Below are positions 56,354 through 64,000 of a stretch of 64,000 bases of DNA, in pieces. The translations under genes were made by a program, and so were the position numbers. The stretch comes from Pseudanabaena sp. lw0831 (GTDB taxonomy: Bacteria > Cyanobacteriota > Cyanobacteriia > Pseudanabaenales > Pseudanabaenaceae). Every line of letters starts with the position of its first letter. Positions within the stretch are counted from its first letter, which is position 1. Where the stretch lies: assembly GCF_016584665.1 (NCBI RefSeq), contig NZ_BBJB01000044.1, positions 53,610-117,609 on the forward strand. The letters run 5' to 3'. The notes under the pieces were generated by a model that was not told the DNA's origin, did not search any database, and saw only the letters and a list, made by a program, of their open reading frames with translations.

Positions 56354-56921
56354 GTTTGTGGCTCTCCTTGATGCTTGCGTTCTCTATCCCAATTACCTGC
56401 GAGATATTCTCATTTAACTCGCGTTAACCGATCTCTTTAGAGCAAAGTGGACTCATCTAATTCACGAAGAATGGATGCGAAACGTGCTTAAAAATCGTCC
56501 CGACCTGAAAATGTTTCAGCTTGAGACTGTGAGAGATCTGATGGATAAAAGCATACGCGATTGCTTAGTCCAAGAATTTGAGGGGTTAATTCCTTCACTA
56601 GCTTTATCTGATCCTGACGATCGCCATATTTTAGCAGCAGCGATCGTGTCCGAAGCTCATGTAATTGTCACTTTCAATCTCAAGGATTTTCCCAATTCAG
56701 TTCTCACTAAATACAACATTGAAGCAAAACATCCCGACGATTTTATTGTCGATATCATCGATTTAAACCCATTGAAAGTAATGACAGCCTTGGAAACTGC
56801 TAGAAAGCGTTTCAAAAATCCGCCCAAAACTTTTGAGGAATACATGGAGATTCTCGTAAAGCAAGAACTACCAAAATCAGTGGCTATTTTTCGAGAGTTG
56901 CATTCAGAAGAGAGTAAATAA
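56346..56921 (+). pseudogene. PIN-domain toxin with an in-frame TAA at codon 24
   Basis: Frame: MTRFVALLDACVLYPNYLRD, then TAA at 56415-56417, then LALTDLFRAKWTHLIHEEWM and the rest to 56921. FVALLDACVLYP contains the first PIN Asp and DPDDRHILAAAIV the later acidic pair. In relatives this position reads LLQLALTDL, so CAA to TAA explains the stop. The product would be truncated or restarted at MRNVL (56475), without the first active-site Asp. Overlaps its antitoxin by eight bases. Confidence 0.7.
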
Positions 56922-56954
56922 AAGCTGCGATCGCCTGTTCATCATTGTCCACGC

Positions 56955-57097
56955 TCCAAGGAAAAAGTAAAAAGGTAAAAGGAAAAAATTTGTAGGGGTT
57001 TTGCATTTGCGCAACCATTCCCAAATCAAGTAAAAAGTAGAAAGTCAAAAGGAAAAACGCGATTATTTCTATTTTTTACTTTTTCCCTTTTCCTTTC
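56955..57097. repeat. A/G-rich repeats, right copies
   Basis: 56955-56990 is a direct copy of 55807-55840. 57027-57058 is a further direct copy, and 57072-57097 is an inverted copy (tttttactttttccctttt). They lie before parD. Confidence 0.55.
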
Positions 57098-57213
57098 AAG
57101 GGAACCTAAGAATTTAGAAATTGTAGCGCGAATGCTATGCCCTTACGAATGTTTACTAATCCCAACATTAGAGATAAAGATATAATCGATATAACAATCA
57201 CATCAACTAACCT

Positions 57214-57471
57214 ATGCCTATCACCCTCCAACCCGAACAAGAGCAATTCATTCAAACCCAACTTGCTACAGGACGCTACACCAACGCCACTGAAGTAATC
57301 GCCGAAGCATTGCAACTTCTAGAAAAACGCAACCATTACGATCGCTGGGTCGAAGAACTCGGCAACAAAATCGACATAGCCGCCGCAGAACTAGATCGCG
57401 GTGAAGGTATTGATGGCGAAACAGCTATTAATCAGCTAAGAGCCAGACTTCACAAAAAACGCGAAGCTTAA
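57214..57471 (+). CDS. parD: ParD-type antitoxin
   Basis: 85 aa. MPITLQPEQEQFIQTQLATGRYTNATEVIAEALQLLEKR is the ribbon-helix-helix plus helix of ParD-family antitoxins. It precedes the toxin by 6 bases. Intact. Probably autoregulated. Confidence 0.8.
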   Translation: MPITLQPEQEQFIQTQLATGRYTNATEVIAEALQLLEKRNHYDRWVEELGNKIDIAAAELDRGEGIDGETAINQLRARLHKKREA

Positions 57472-57477
57472 TTCCCC

Positions 57478-57777
57478 ATGCCCCAATACACCATATCCCC
57501 CACAGCTATCCGCGACCTTGAAGACATCATCGACTATTTCACAGAAAGAAACGTAGAAGCAGGCGATCGGCTACTCAATGAATTCACCAAAAAATGTCGG
57601 TGTCTCACCCAATTCCCCTTAATTGGTCGAAGCTATGCCCAGATTCGCAATTATCTGCGTGGTATTCCCATGCAAAACTACATCATCTTCTATCGCGTCA
57701 TTGATGAAGACATAGAAATTATGCGAGTGATTAAAGGCGATCGGAATCTAGAAGCTATGTTTGAAGAAAAATTGTAA
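57478..57777 (+). CDS. parE: ParE/RelE-type toxin
   Basis: 99 aa. ISPTAIRDLEDIIDYFTERN, FPLIGRSYAQIRNYLRGIP, NYIIFYRVIDEDIEIMRVI: the ParE pattern with the conserved RG and YR motifs. Intact and paired with the preceding antitoxin. ParE toxins inhibit gyrase. Confidence 0.8.
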   Translation: MPQYTISPTAIRDLEDIIDYFTERNVEAGDRLLNEFTKKCRCLTQFPLIGRSYAQIRNYLRGIPMQNYIIFYRVIDEDIEIMRVIKGDRNLEAMFEEKL

Positions 57778-57815
57778 GCTCTTCTCAAACCAGAGCAAAT
57801 TATCAGGAGTGACTC

Positions 57816-58034
57816 ATGGCAACCTTAACCATTCGCCTACCAGATGACAAACACCTCAGACTAAAAAAACTCGCAGAGAGTCAAGGCTTGAGCATCAATA
57901 AACTCATCGAAGAACTTTTAGCGATCGCACTTGTCGAATTTGACACCCATACAAGATTTAAACTGTTAGTTGCCAAAGGCGATCAAAAAGCAGGTTTAAA
58001 ACTTCTCGATAAATTAGATGCACTGAGCGAATAA
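57816..58034 (+). CDS. Ribbon-helix-helix (HicB/Arc-like) protein
   Basis: 72 aa. MATLTIRLPDDKHLRLKKLAESQGLSINKLIEELL is a standard RHH DNA-binding opening. A good ribosome site (AGGAGTGACTC) precedes the ATG. No toxin follows, so it is an orphan or controls the neighbouring ParE pair. Confidence 0.65.
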   Translation: MATLTIRLPDDKHLRLKKLAESQGLSINKLIEELLAIALVEFDTHTRFKLLVAKGDQKAGLKLLDKLDALSE

Positions 58035-58084
58035 GATCAAACTCAGTCACATACATAAATCCCTTCATTTGCAAGAGAGAACCC

Positions 58085-58441
58085 ATGCCCCAACTCATCC
58101 CCACCGAGCTTGAAGATGGAACCATTATTTATTTTCAAGTTGACGAACCTGCGGTAATTCCCTCATCGCCAACCCGTTCCTTTGGTCTTCCTGACAATAC
58201 CCAAGCCGCTAAGGAAAAAGCAGTCCAAAGCTTTCATGCCATGCAAAGCCTCGTGCGTGGCTACACCCTCAACACCCTCAACGCCTTTCGCAATTTAGGA
58301 AGTGCCGAAGTCAGCGAAGTCACCCTAGAGTTTGGCGTGAGCCTCGATGCACAAGCTGGCGTACCCTTCATCGCATCAGGCGGCGCAAAATCTAATATGA
58401 AAATTACTGTGAAATGCATATTTCCTAAGAAGCCAGAATAA
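58085..58441 (+). CDS. Trypsin-co-occurring domain (CU044_2847-like) protein
   Basis: 118 aa. The pattern PTELEDGTIIYFQVDEPA and SEVTLEFGVSLDAQAGVPFIASGGAKSN fits the CU044_2847/Trypco1 family, beta-sandwich proteins reported next to trypsin-like and other conflict-system effectors. Here it stands alone near ParD-ParE and the AAA-WD40 island. Role unknown. Confidence 0.6.
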   Translation: MPQLIPTELEDGTIIYFQVDEPAVIPSSPTRSFGLPDNTQAAKEKAVQSFHAMQSLVRGYTLNTLNAFRNLGSAEVSEVTLEFGVSLDAQAGVPFIASGGAKSNMKITVKCIFPKKPE

Positions 58442-58522
58442 CTACAAGCACCACAAATCTCCCAGCGATCGCATACACTAGTAACAAATCTTTACGCCAG
58501 CTAAAGCATAAATCGCGATCGA

Positions 58523-61393
58523 ATGCCAGACCATACCCATATCCATGTTAGAGGTGCTAGACAGCACAATCTCAAGAATGTTGACCTCACAATTCCCCGC
58601 GATCGCCTGATCGTGTTTACGGGTGTGTCTGGCTCTGGCAAATCATCTCTAGCTTTTGACACAATTTTTGCCGAAGGTCAGCGCCGTTATGTAGAGTCGC
58701 TGAGTGCCTATGCACGGCAATTTTTGGGGCAAGTCGATAAGCCCGATGTGGACTACATCGAGGGTTTGAGTCCCGCAATTTCGATTGACCAAAAATCAAC
58801 TTCCCATAACCCACGATCAACAGTTGGTACGGTTACCGAGATTTATGATTATTTGCGGCTATTATTTGGTCGCGCAGGTTCGCCACATTGCCCGATTTGC
58901 GATCGCAATATTGCACCACAGACGATTGATCGTATGGTGGATGCGATTATGGAGCTTAGCGATCGCACTAAGTTTCAGTTGCTAGCACCCGTAATTCGTG
59001 GCAAAAAGGGAACTCACAAGAAATTACTATCTACCCTAGCGAGTGAAGGCTTTGCACGGGTGCGGGTGGATGGAGAAGTACGCGAACTCAGCGATAATAT
59101 TGAACTTGAGAAGAACAAGCTCCACGATATTGAAATTGTGGTCGATCGCCTAATTCGTAAAAGCGATATTCAAGAACGCCTGACTGATTCCCTCGCAACT
59201 TGTTTAAAACGTGCTGAAGGGATTGCGATGGTCGAGATTTTGCAGCCCTCACTCCCTCTCCCAGAGGGCGAGGGGAGCAAGAATAATATTCTAACTTTTT
59301 CAGAAAACTTTGCCTGTCCTGAGCATGGCGCGGTAATGGAAGAACTATCGCCGCGTATGTTCTCTTTTAATTCCCCCTATGGTGCTTGTCCATCCTGTCA
59401 TGGACTCGGTAGCGTCAAAACCTTTAATCCAGAACTCCTCGTTCCCGATGCATCTTTCCCAGTTTATGCCGCGATCGCACCTTGGGCGGATAAAACCCAT
59501 ACTTACTATATTTCTCTGTTAGCCAGTGTGGGCGAATATGCAGGCTTTGAGATTACGGCACCTTGGGAAAATCTTACCCAATCTCAGATTGACATGATTC
59601 TGCATGGCACAACTGAGAAGATTTTAATTAAGCCAGACTCGCTTTATCGCGATCGCAGTGAGGGATATTACAAGCGCTATGAAGGTGCGATCGCTATTCT
59701 CGAACAGCAATATAAAGAAGCAGGGGAATCGCAAAGACAGAAACTAGAAAACTATCTCATCGAAGAGTCTTGCTCAACTTGCGAAGGAACGAGGCTGAAA
59801 CCAGAATCTCTAGCGGTTCGGATTGGTGGTTATAACATTAATGATTTTGTGTCAGTGCCGATTGGGACTTGTCGCGATCGCCTCAAAAATCTCGATCTCG
59901 ATCACCGAACAAGACAAATAGGCGATCGGGTCTTACAGGAAATCGAAGCCAGACTGCAATTTCTGCTGGATGTGGGCTTAGACTATCTCACCCTCGATCG
60001 CTCGACCATGTCCCTCTCTGGCGGCGAAGCACAGCGTATTCGCCTCGCCACCCAAATTGGTTCTGGTTTGACAGGCGTTCTCTATGTTCTTGATGAGCCA
60101 AGCATTGGACTGCATCAACGGGATAATTCTCGGCTACTTGCCACCTTAACCAAACTACGCGATCTGGGTAATACGCTAATCGTGGTCGAACATGATGAAG
60201 AAACCATTCGCGCTGCTGACTATCTCGTAGACATTGGTCCAGGGGCGGGAGTGCATGGCGGTAGGATTGTCGCACAGGGTACTGTCAAGGATATTGAGCA
60301 GCATCCTGACTCCCTCACAGGTGCTTATCTATCCAAACAGAAGCTAATTCACACACCCGCAGAGCGTCGCGAAGGTAATGGCAAATATTTAGAAATTTGC
60401 AATGCCTACCTCAATAACCTTAAACATGTCAATGTTACACTTCCTTTAGGAAAGCTAGTCTGTATCACAGGTGTATCAGGTTCGGGCAAATCTACTCTCA
60501 TTAATGACCTGCTACATAATTCTCTGGATCATCATTTTTTACGTAAAAAGCCAGCTCCTAAAGGTGTTGATGAAATTAAGGGACTCCAATCTCTAGACAA
60601 GTTCATCGTTATCGATCAATCTCCGATTGGACGCACACCTCGTTCCAATCCTTCCACTTATACAGGCTTGTTTGATGTCATTCGCGAAACCTTTGCGCTA
60701 ACAACGGCGGCGAAAACGAGAGGCTACAAAGCGGGACAGTTCTCATTTAACGTCAAAGGTGGACGCTGCGAGGCTTGCTCTGGACAGGGCGTGAATGTTA
60801 TCTCGATGAACTTCCTGCCCGATGTCTATGTGCAGTGCGATGTTTGCAAAGGCGCAAGATATAATCGAGAAACTCTGCAAGTTAAGTACAAAGAGAAGAC
60901 GATCGCCGATGTCCTAGATATGACCATCGAAGAAGCAATGCATTTCTTTGAAAATATTCCTTCTGCTCACACTAAATTGGGAATGCTGGTGGATGTTGGT
61001 TTAGGCTATGTGCGTCTCGGTCAGTCTGCGCCCACGCTCTCAGGTGGGGAAGCCCAGCGGGTGAAGTTAGCGACAGAATTGGCGAAACGGGCTACAGGTA
61101 AAACGCTCTATCTCATCGATGAACCGACTACGGGGTTAAGTTTTTACGATGTGCATAAATTGCTGGATGTGATGCAGCGCCTTGTCGATAAAGGTAATAG
61201 CATCATCACGATTGAGCATAATCTCGATGTGATTCGTTGTGCTGACTGGGTGATTGATCTGGGCCCAGAAGGAGGCGATCGCGGTGGTGAGATCATTGCT
61301 GAAGGCACGCCCGAACAGGTTGCCAAGGTCAAAAAATCCTATACTGGCAAATATCTCAAGCAAGTATTAGCCGACTATCCACGCGCTAAGTAG
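58523..61393 (+). CDS. uvrA: Excinuclease ABC subunit A
   Basis: 956 aa, with two ABC halves (GVSGSGKSS near residue 33, GVSGSGKST near residue 653), the C-x2-C zinc sites (CPIC, CPSCH, CEAC, CDVC) and the two ABC signatures LSGGEAQRI and LSGGEAQRV. It scans DNA for bulky lesions. At 59246-59283 a CCCTC-type repeat is built into the frame, giving about 13 extra residues ([12 protein letters not shown]) before [11 protein letters not shown]. Such an insert is not in most UvrA proteins. Confidence 0.95.
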   Translation: MPDHTHIHVRGARQHNLKNVDLTIPRDRLIVFTGVSGSGKSSLAFDTIFAEGQRRYVESLSAYARQFLGQVDKPDVDYIEGLSPAISIDQKSTSHNPRSTVGTVTEIYDYLRLLFGRAGSPHCPICDRNIAPQTIDRMVDAIMELSDRTKFQLLAPVIRGKKGTHKKLLSTLASEGFARVRVDGEVRELSDNIELEKNKLHDIEIVVDRLIRKSDIQERLTDSLATCLKRAEGIAMVEILQPSLPLPEGEGSKNNILTFSENFACPEHGAVMEELSPRMFSFNSPYGACPSCHGLGSVKTFNPELLVPDASFPVYAAIAPWADKTHTYYISLLASVGEYAGFEITAPWENLTQSQIDMILHGTTEKILIKPDSLYRDRSEGYYKRYEGAIAILEQQYKEAGESQRQKLENYLIEESCSTCEGTRLKPESLAVRIGGYNINDFVSVPIGTCRDRLKNLDLDHRTRQIGDRVLQEIEARLQFLLDVGLDYLTLDRSTMSLSGGEAQRIRLATQIGSGLTGVLYVLDEPSIGLHQRDNSRLLATLTKLRDLGNTLIVVEHDEETIRAADYLVDIGPGAGVHGGRIVAQGTVKDIEQHPDSLTGAYLSKQKLIHTPAERREGNGKYLEICNAYLNNLKHVNVTLPLGKLVCITGVSGSGKSTLINDLLHNSLDHHFLRKKPAPKGVDEIKGLQSLDKFIVIDQSPIGRTPRSNPSTYTGLFDVIRETFALTTAAKTRGYKAGQFSFNVKGGRCEACSGQGVNVISMNFLPDVYVQCDVCKGARYNRETLQVKYKEKTIADVLDMTIEEAMHFFENIPSAHTKLGMLVDVGLGYVRLGQSAPTLSGGEAQRVKLATELAKRATGKTLYLIDEPTTGLSFYDVHKLLDVMQRLVDKGNSIITIEHNLDVIRCADWVIDLGPEGGDRGGEIIAEGTPEQVAKVKKSYTGKYLKQVLADYPRAK
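59246..59283. repeat. CCCTC-type repeat inserted in frame inside uvrA
   Basis: ccctcactccctctcccaga plus gggcgaggggagcaagaa: hairpin with the same words (ccctctccc, gaggggagcaagaa) as the repeat at 10114-10397. It encodes [13 protein letters not shown] without a stop. Confidence 0.65.
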
Positions 61394-61424
61394 TAACCAC
61401 GGCAAAAAATAGGAGCAACCCAAA

Positions 61425-61889
61425 ATGACTGCTAAAGAACAACTCTTACAAGAAATTCAAAGAAGCCCAGAAATACTGATTCAAGAAGTTCTAGATTTTT
61501 TTCTTTTCACTAGAAGTAGGCGCTTTAATTATTCAGAGCCTGAAATAATAGAAGAGCAAGCAACCAACCAACCGATTTGGGAATTTGCACAAGAGTTGAT
61601 GCAAGATGCTCCACCAGAAGAACTTTCCAAACTGCCAGCCGATAGCGATAGAAATGCGACATTACTAGCCACCATAGAGGCTTTACCTGATCTTCAAAAA
61701 TGGCAAATATATCAAACCCTTAGCGTCAAATTTGCCCCTCATTCAGCAGAAGCGAAAGCAATCTCACGGCTGCCAGACCAAGACGATCCCACCAAATGGA
61801 TTACATCTATAGAAGAGGAAGAACCAATTGATGAGCAAGCTCTAAACGCATGGCTGGAAAAGAAAGGCTACCAAAAAGCAAATGTATAG
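61425..61889 (+). CDS. Antitoxin-like protein upstream of a RelE-like toxin
   Basis: 154 aa. N-terminal MTAKEQLLQEIQRSPEILIQEVLDFFLF resembles the DUF2281-type antitoxin helix. The middle repeats acidic helices. The C-terminal IDEQALNAWLEKKGYQKANV overlaps the next start by eight bases. Longer than usual, perhaps a fusion of two short antitoxin modules. The ribosome site before it is weak. Confidence 0.6.
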   Translation: MTAKEQLLQEIQRSPEILIQEVLDFFLFTRSRRFNYSEPEIIEEQATNQPIWEFAQELMQDAPPEELSKLPADSDRNATLLATIEALPDLQKWQIYQTLSVKFAPHSAEAKAISRLPDQDDPTKWITSIEEEEPIDEQALNAWLEKKGYQKANV

Positions 61890-62187
61890 AATTACATTAC
61901 ATCAGGATATTCAAGCCGAAGATTTACCTCTATTACCTGAAGAATTAAGAGAAGACTTCATCCAGTACCAGAGAGTTTTGAAGCTTGATCCATATCAAAC
62001 AAGAGGTATACCTAGTCACGATTTGCGCGGCGATCTCAAAAATCACAGAGCGCTAGAAATAGACTGTAACGGCGTGAGCTATCGGCTTGTTTATCGAGCC
62101 TATGAATCGCCATCACCAAAACGAGTGCAAATCATCAGTTTTGCGGAACACGATCTAGCCTATGAAAGAGCCAAAGAGAGAAAATAA
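61882..62187 (+). CDS. RelE-like toxin
   Basis: 101 aa. Pattern LDPYQTRGIPSHDLRGDLKNHRALEIDCNGVSYRLVYRAYE, then RVQIISFAEHDLAYERAKERK, matches small RelE-fold toxins of cyanobacteria: Arg and Tyr in YRLVYRA. Intact. Its stop TAA directly abuts the ATG of the ABC exporter (62187/62188). Confidence 0.7.
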   Translation: MYRITLHQDIQAEDLPLLPEELREDFIQYQRVLKLDPYQTRGIPSHDLRGDLKNHRALEIDCNGVSYRLVYRAYESPSPKRVQIISFAEHDLAYERAKERK

Positions 62188-63951
62188 ATGTCAAATGTTC
62201 ATCCGTTTTTCCGTCTGATGTCCTATGCCCGTAAATATCGACAACAGATTTGGACTGCTACAACTTGTTCAATTTTAAATAAATTTTTTGATTTAGCGCC
62301 ACCAGTTTTGATTGGGGCGGCGATCGATCTGGTGTTACAAAAAGAGAACTTTTGGGCAAATCCCTTTGGTGTCCAAGGATTAGCAGCACAGTTGCTAGTA
62401 CTTTCGGCAATCAGTGGTGTGATTTGGGGATTAGAGTCGATTTTTGAATATGCCTATGCGCTTCAGTGGCGAAATCTTGCTCAGACTGTGCAGCATGACC
62501 TGCGACTCGATGCCTATCAGCATTTGCAAGAGCTAGAGCTAGCCTTTTTTGAAGATCGAAGTTCGGGGGGATTGATGTCGATATTGAGTGATGATGTCAA
62601 TCAATTAGAACGCTTTCTCGACGGTGGTGCGAATGAAGTTATTCAAGTTTCAGCGACTATTTTGTTAATTGGCGGCGCGTTTTTTGTGATTACGCCGAAT
62701 GTGGCTTGGTTAGCACTATCGCCGATGCCGTTTATTTTATGGGGTTCGATCTGGTTTCAGAAATTCCTTGCACCGCGCTATGCTGAAGTTCGCGAAAAAG
62801 TGGGAATGCTGAATGGGCAATTATCGAATAATATTGGCGGAATCACGACGATTAAGGCTTTTGTCACGGAGGCATATGAACGCAAACGCATTGAAAAAGA
62901 AAGCAATCAATATCGTCAAAGTAATCGTAAGGCGATCGCCTATAGTGCAGCCTTCGTTCCATTAATTAGAATTCTAATCTTTATGGGATTTATTGCGATT
63001 CTCTATTACGGAGGCTTGGAAGTCCAAGCGGGAAAGCTTTCAGTCGGCAATTACTCGGTGATGATTTATCTGATTCAACGCTTGTTATGGCCGCTCACGC
63101 GCTTGGGCGAAACCCTCGATCAATATCAAAGGGCAATGGCTTCGACTAATCGCATTCTTGATTTGCTCGATACCCCGATCGCAATTCACTCTGGATCACA
63201 GGTACTAAACTCTGTAGTAAATGGTGAAATTCAATTAAAAAATGTCACCTTTGGCTATACAGCAAATTTCCCGATTGTGGAAAATCTGTCCTTAGAAATC
63301 GCCGCCCATAAAACTACCGCCATCGTCGGGGCAACGGGTTCGGGAAAAAGTACTTTAGTGAAGCTGCTGCTGCGTTTATATGAAATTCAATCGGGAAATA
63401 TTTTCCTCGATCGCATTGATATTCGCGACTTAGAATTGCGATCGCTACGTTCTTGCATGGGTTGGGTAAGCCAAGATGTGTTTTTATTTCATGGCTCTGT
63501 TTTAGAAAATATTGCCTATGGTTCCTTTGATGCAACTGTGGAGGAGATTGTCGAAGCCGCCAAGATTGCTGAAGCCCATGATTTTATCCAAACTTTGCCC
63601 AAGGGTTACGATACGATCGTTGGTGAGCGTGGACAAAAGCTATCGGGTGGTCAGAGACAGCGCATTGCGATCGCCCGTGCGGTGTTACGCAATCCGCCGA
63701 TTTTAATTCTGGATGAAGCAACTTCGGCTGTTGACAACGAAACAGAAGCGGCGATCCAAAAATCCCTAGATTACATTACCAAAAATCGCACGACGATCGC
63801 GATCGCTCATCGTCTATCCACCATTCGCAATGCCGATCGCATTTATGTGATGGATCGGGGCAAAGTGGTAGAGATGGGAACTCATGATGAGCTAGTCGCA
63901 AACAATGGAATTTACACAGGTTTATGGAATCTGCAAACAGGACAAAAATGA
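62188..63951 (+). CDS. ABC exporter (multidrug/lipid type, fused permease-ATPase)
   Basis: 587 aa. Six membrane helices (about 15-320), then the ATPase: Walker A GATGSGKST, signature [15 protein letters not shown], Walker B ILILDEATSAVD, H-loop AIAHRLS. Half-transporter that works as a homodimer. The start abuts the toxin stop without a gap, so it is probably cotranscribed with the toxin-antitoxin pair; the true start could be a few codons inside (MSYARKYRQQIW). Confidence 0.9.
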   Translation: MSNVHPFFRLMSYARKYRQQIWTATTCSILNKFFDLAPPVLIGAAIDLVLQKENFWANPFGVQGLAAQLLVLSAISGVIWGLESIFEYAYALQWRNLAQTVQHDLRLDAYQHLQELELAFFEDRSSGGLMSILSDDVNQLERFLDGGANEVIQVSATILLIGGAFFVITPNVAWLALSPMPFILWGSIWFQKFLAPRYAEVREKVGMLNGQLSNNIGGITTIKAFVTEAYERKRIEKESNQYRQSNRKAIAYSAAFVPLIRILIFMGFIAILYYGGLEVQAGKLSVGNYSVMIYLIQRLLWPLTRLGETLDQYQRAMASTNRILDLLDTPIAIHSGSQVLNSVVNGEIQLKNVTFGYTANFPIVENLSLEIAAHKTTAIVGATGSGKSTLVKLLLRLYEIQSGNIFLDRIDIRDLELRSLRSCMGWVSQDVFLFHGSVLENIAYGSFDATVEEIVEAAKIAEAHDFIQTLPKGYDTIVGERGQKLSGGQRQRIAIARAVLRNPPILILDEATSAVDNETEAAIQKSLDYITKNRTTIAIAHRLSTIRNADRIYVMDRGKVVEMGTHDELVANNGIYTGLWNLQTGQK

Positions 63952-63956
63952 TATAT

Positions 63957-64000
63957 AGCAATGTAAGAGATAGATAGGACAAATCAAAACCCAAAAGATG
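63957..64000. repeat. Truncated copy of the palindrome leader at 31.25 kb
   Basis: gcaatg...tagg and aaatcaaaacccaaaaga match the start of the palindrome at 31276-31330 and its leader. The rest lies outside the window. Confidence 0.5.

Overview
The window looks like chromosomal DNA of a freshwater cyanobacterium. The octamer GCGATCGC (HIP1) occurs throughout, and there are photosystem I genes (psaL, psaI), a ferredoxin-dependent glutamate synthase, an LL-diaminopimelate aminotransferase, a TxlA/HCF164-type thioredoxin and an EGY-type site-2 protease homologue. A Pseudanabaena-like genus fits the gene content and the dense intergenic palindromes, but that is a guess. No tRNA, rRNA, CRISPR array or origin was found.

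Layout. 0-10 kb is core: txlA, a class A beta-lactamase-fold protein, a TrmJ-like methyltransferase, pyrB, rpsP-khpA and cinA, plus two small proteins. It is interrupted at 7.0-8.3 kb by a stretch that looks like an integron gene cassette with an attC-like site. 8-13 kb holds a B12-type radical SAM protein, a flavin monooxygenase, a Vat-type acetyltransferase and a nested mobile repeat at 10.1-10.4 kb. 13-17 kb is an accessory patch of toxin-antitoxin genes and a HIP1-free nuclease-like gene. 17-33 kb is mostly metabolic: dapL, a UshA-type nucleotidase, beta-carbonic anhydrase, a hydrolase/ABC ATPase/cupin/hydrolase cluster, a TetR-GST pair with twin operators, cysA and a protease-like membrane protein without its zinc motif. 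33-38.7 kb is accessory: BrnT/BrnA, two HNH modules, a pilin-like gene with an in-frame stop, HigB/HigA, and a family of HIP1-containing repeats. 38.8-49 kb is core: Fd-GOGAT, a membrane adenylate cyclase, psaL-psaI and nth. 49.2-58.4 kb is a conflict/defence-like island. 58.5-64 kb is uvrA, a RelE-like pair and an ABC exporter.

The strongest candidate for an undescribed system is 49265-55822. A CHAT-protease/AAA-like protein is followed 3 bases later by a PD-(D/E)XK nuclease. After a broken xisI comes an overlapping trio: a helical companion, an HNH nuclease, and a large AAA-like, transmembrane, coiled-coil, WD40 protein. The companion-HNH unit occurs three times in the window.

A second theme is decay of accessory genes. 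Three genes carry an in-frame TAA (about 7864, 36335 and 56415), xisI has a 4-base tandem duplication, a DUF5615-type toxin is cut to 16 codons, and brnT has lost its start codon. A third theme is repeats: more than 25 long-armed hairpins with 3-5 base loops (often GCGC-GAA-GCGC) lie between genes. One CCCTC-type repeat sits in frame inside uvrA.
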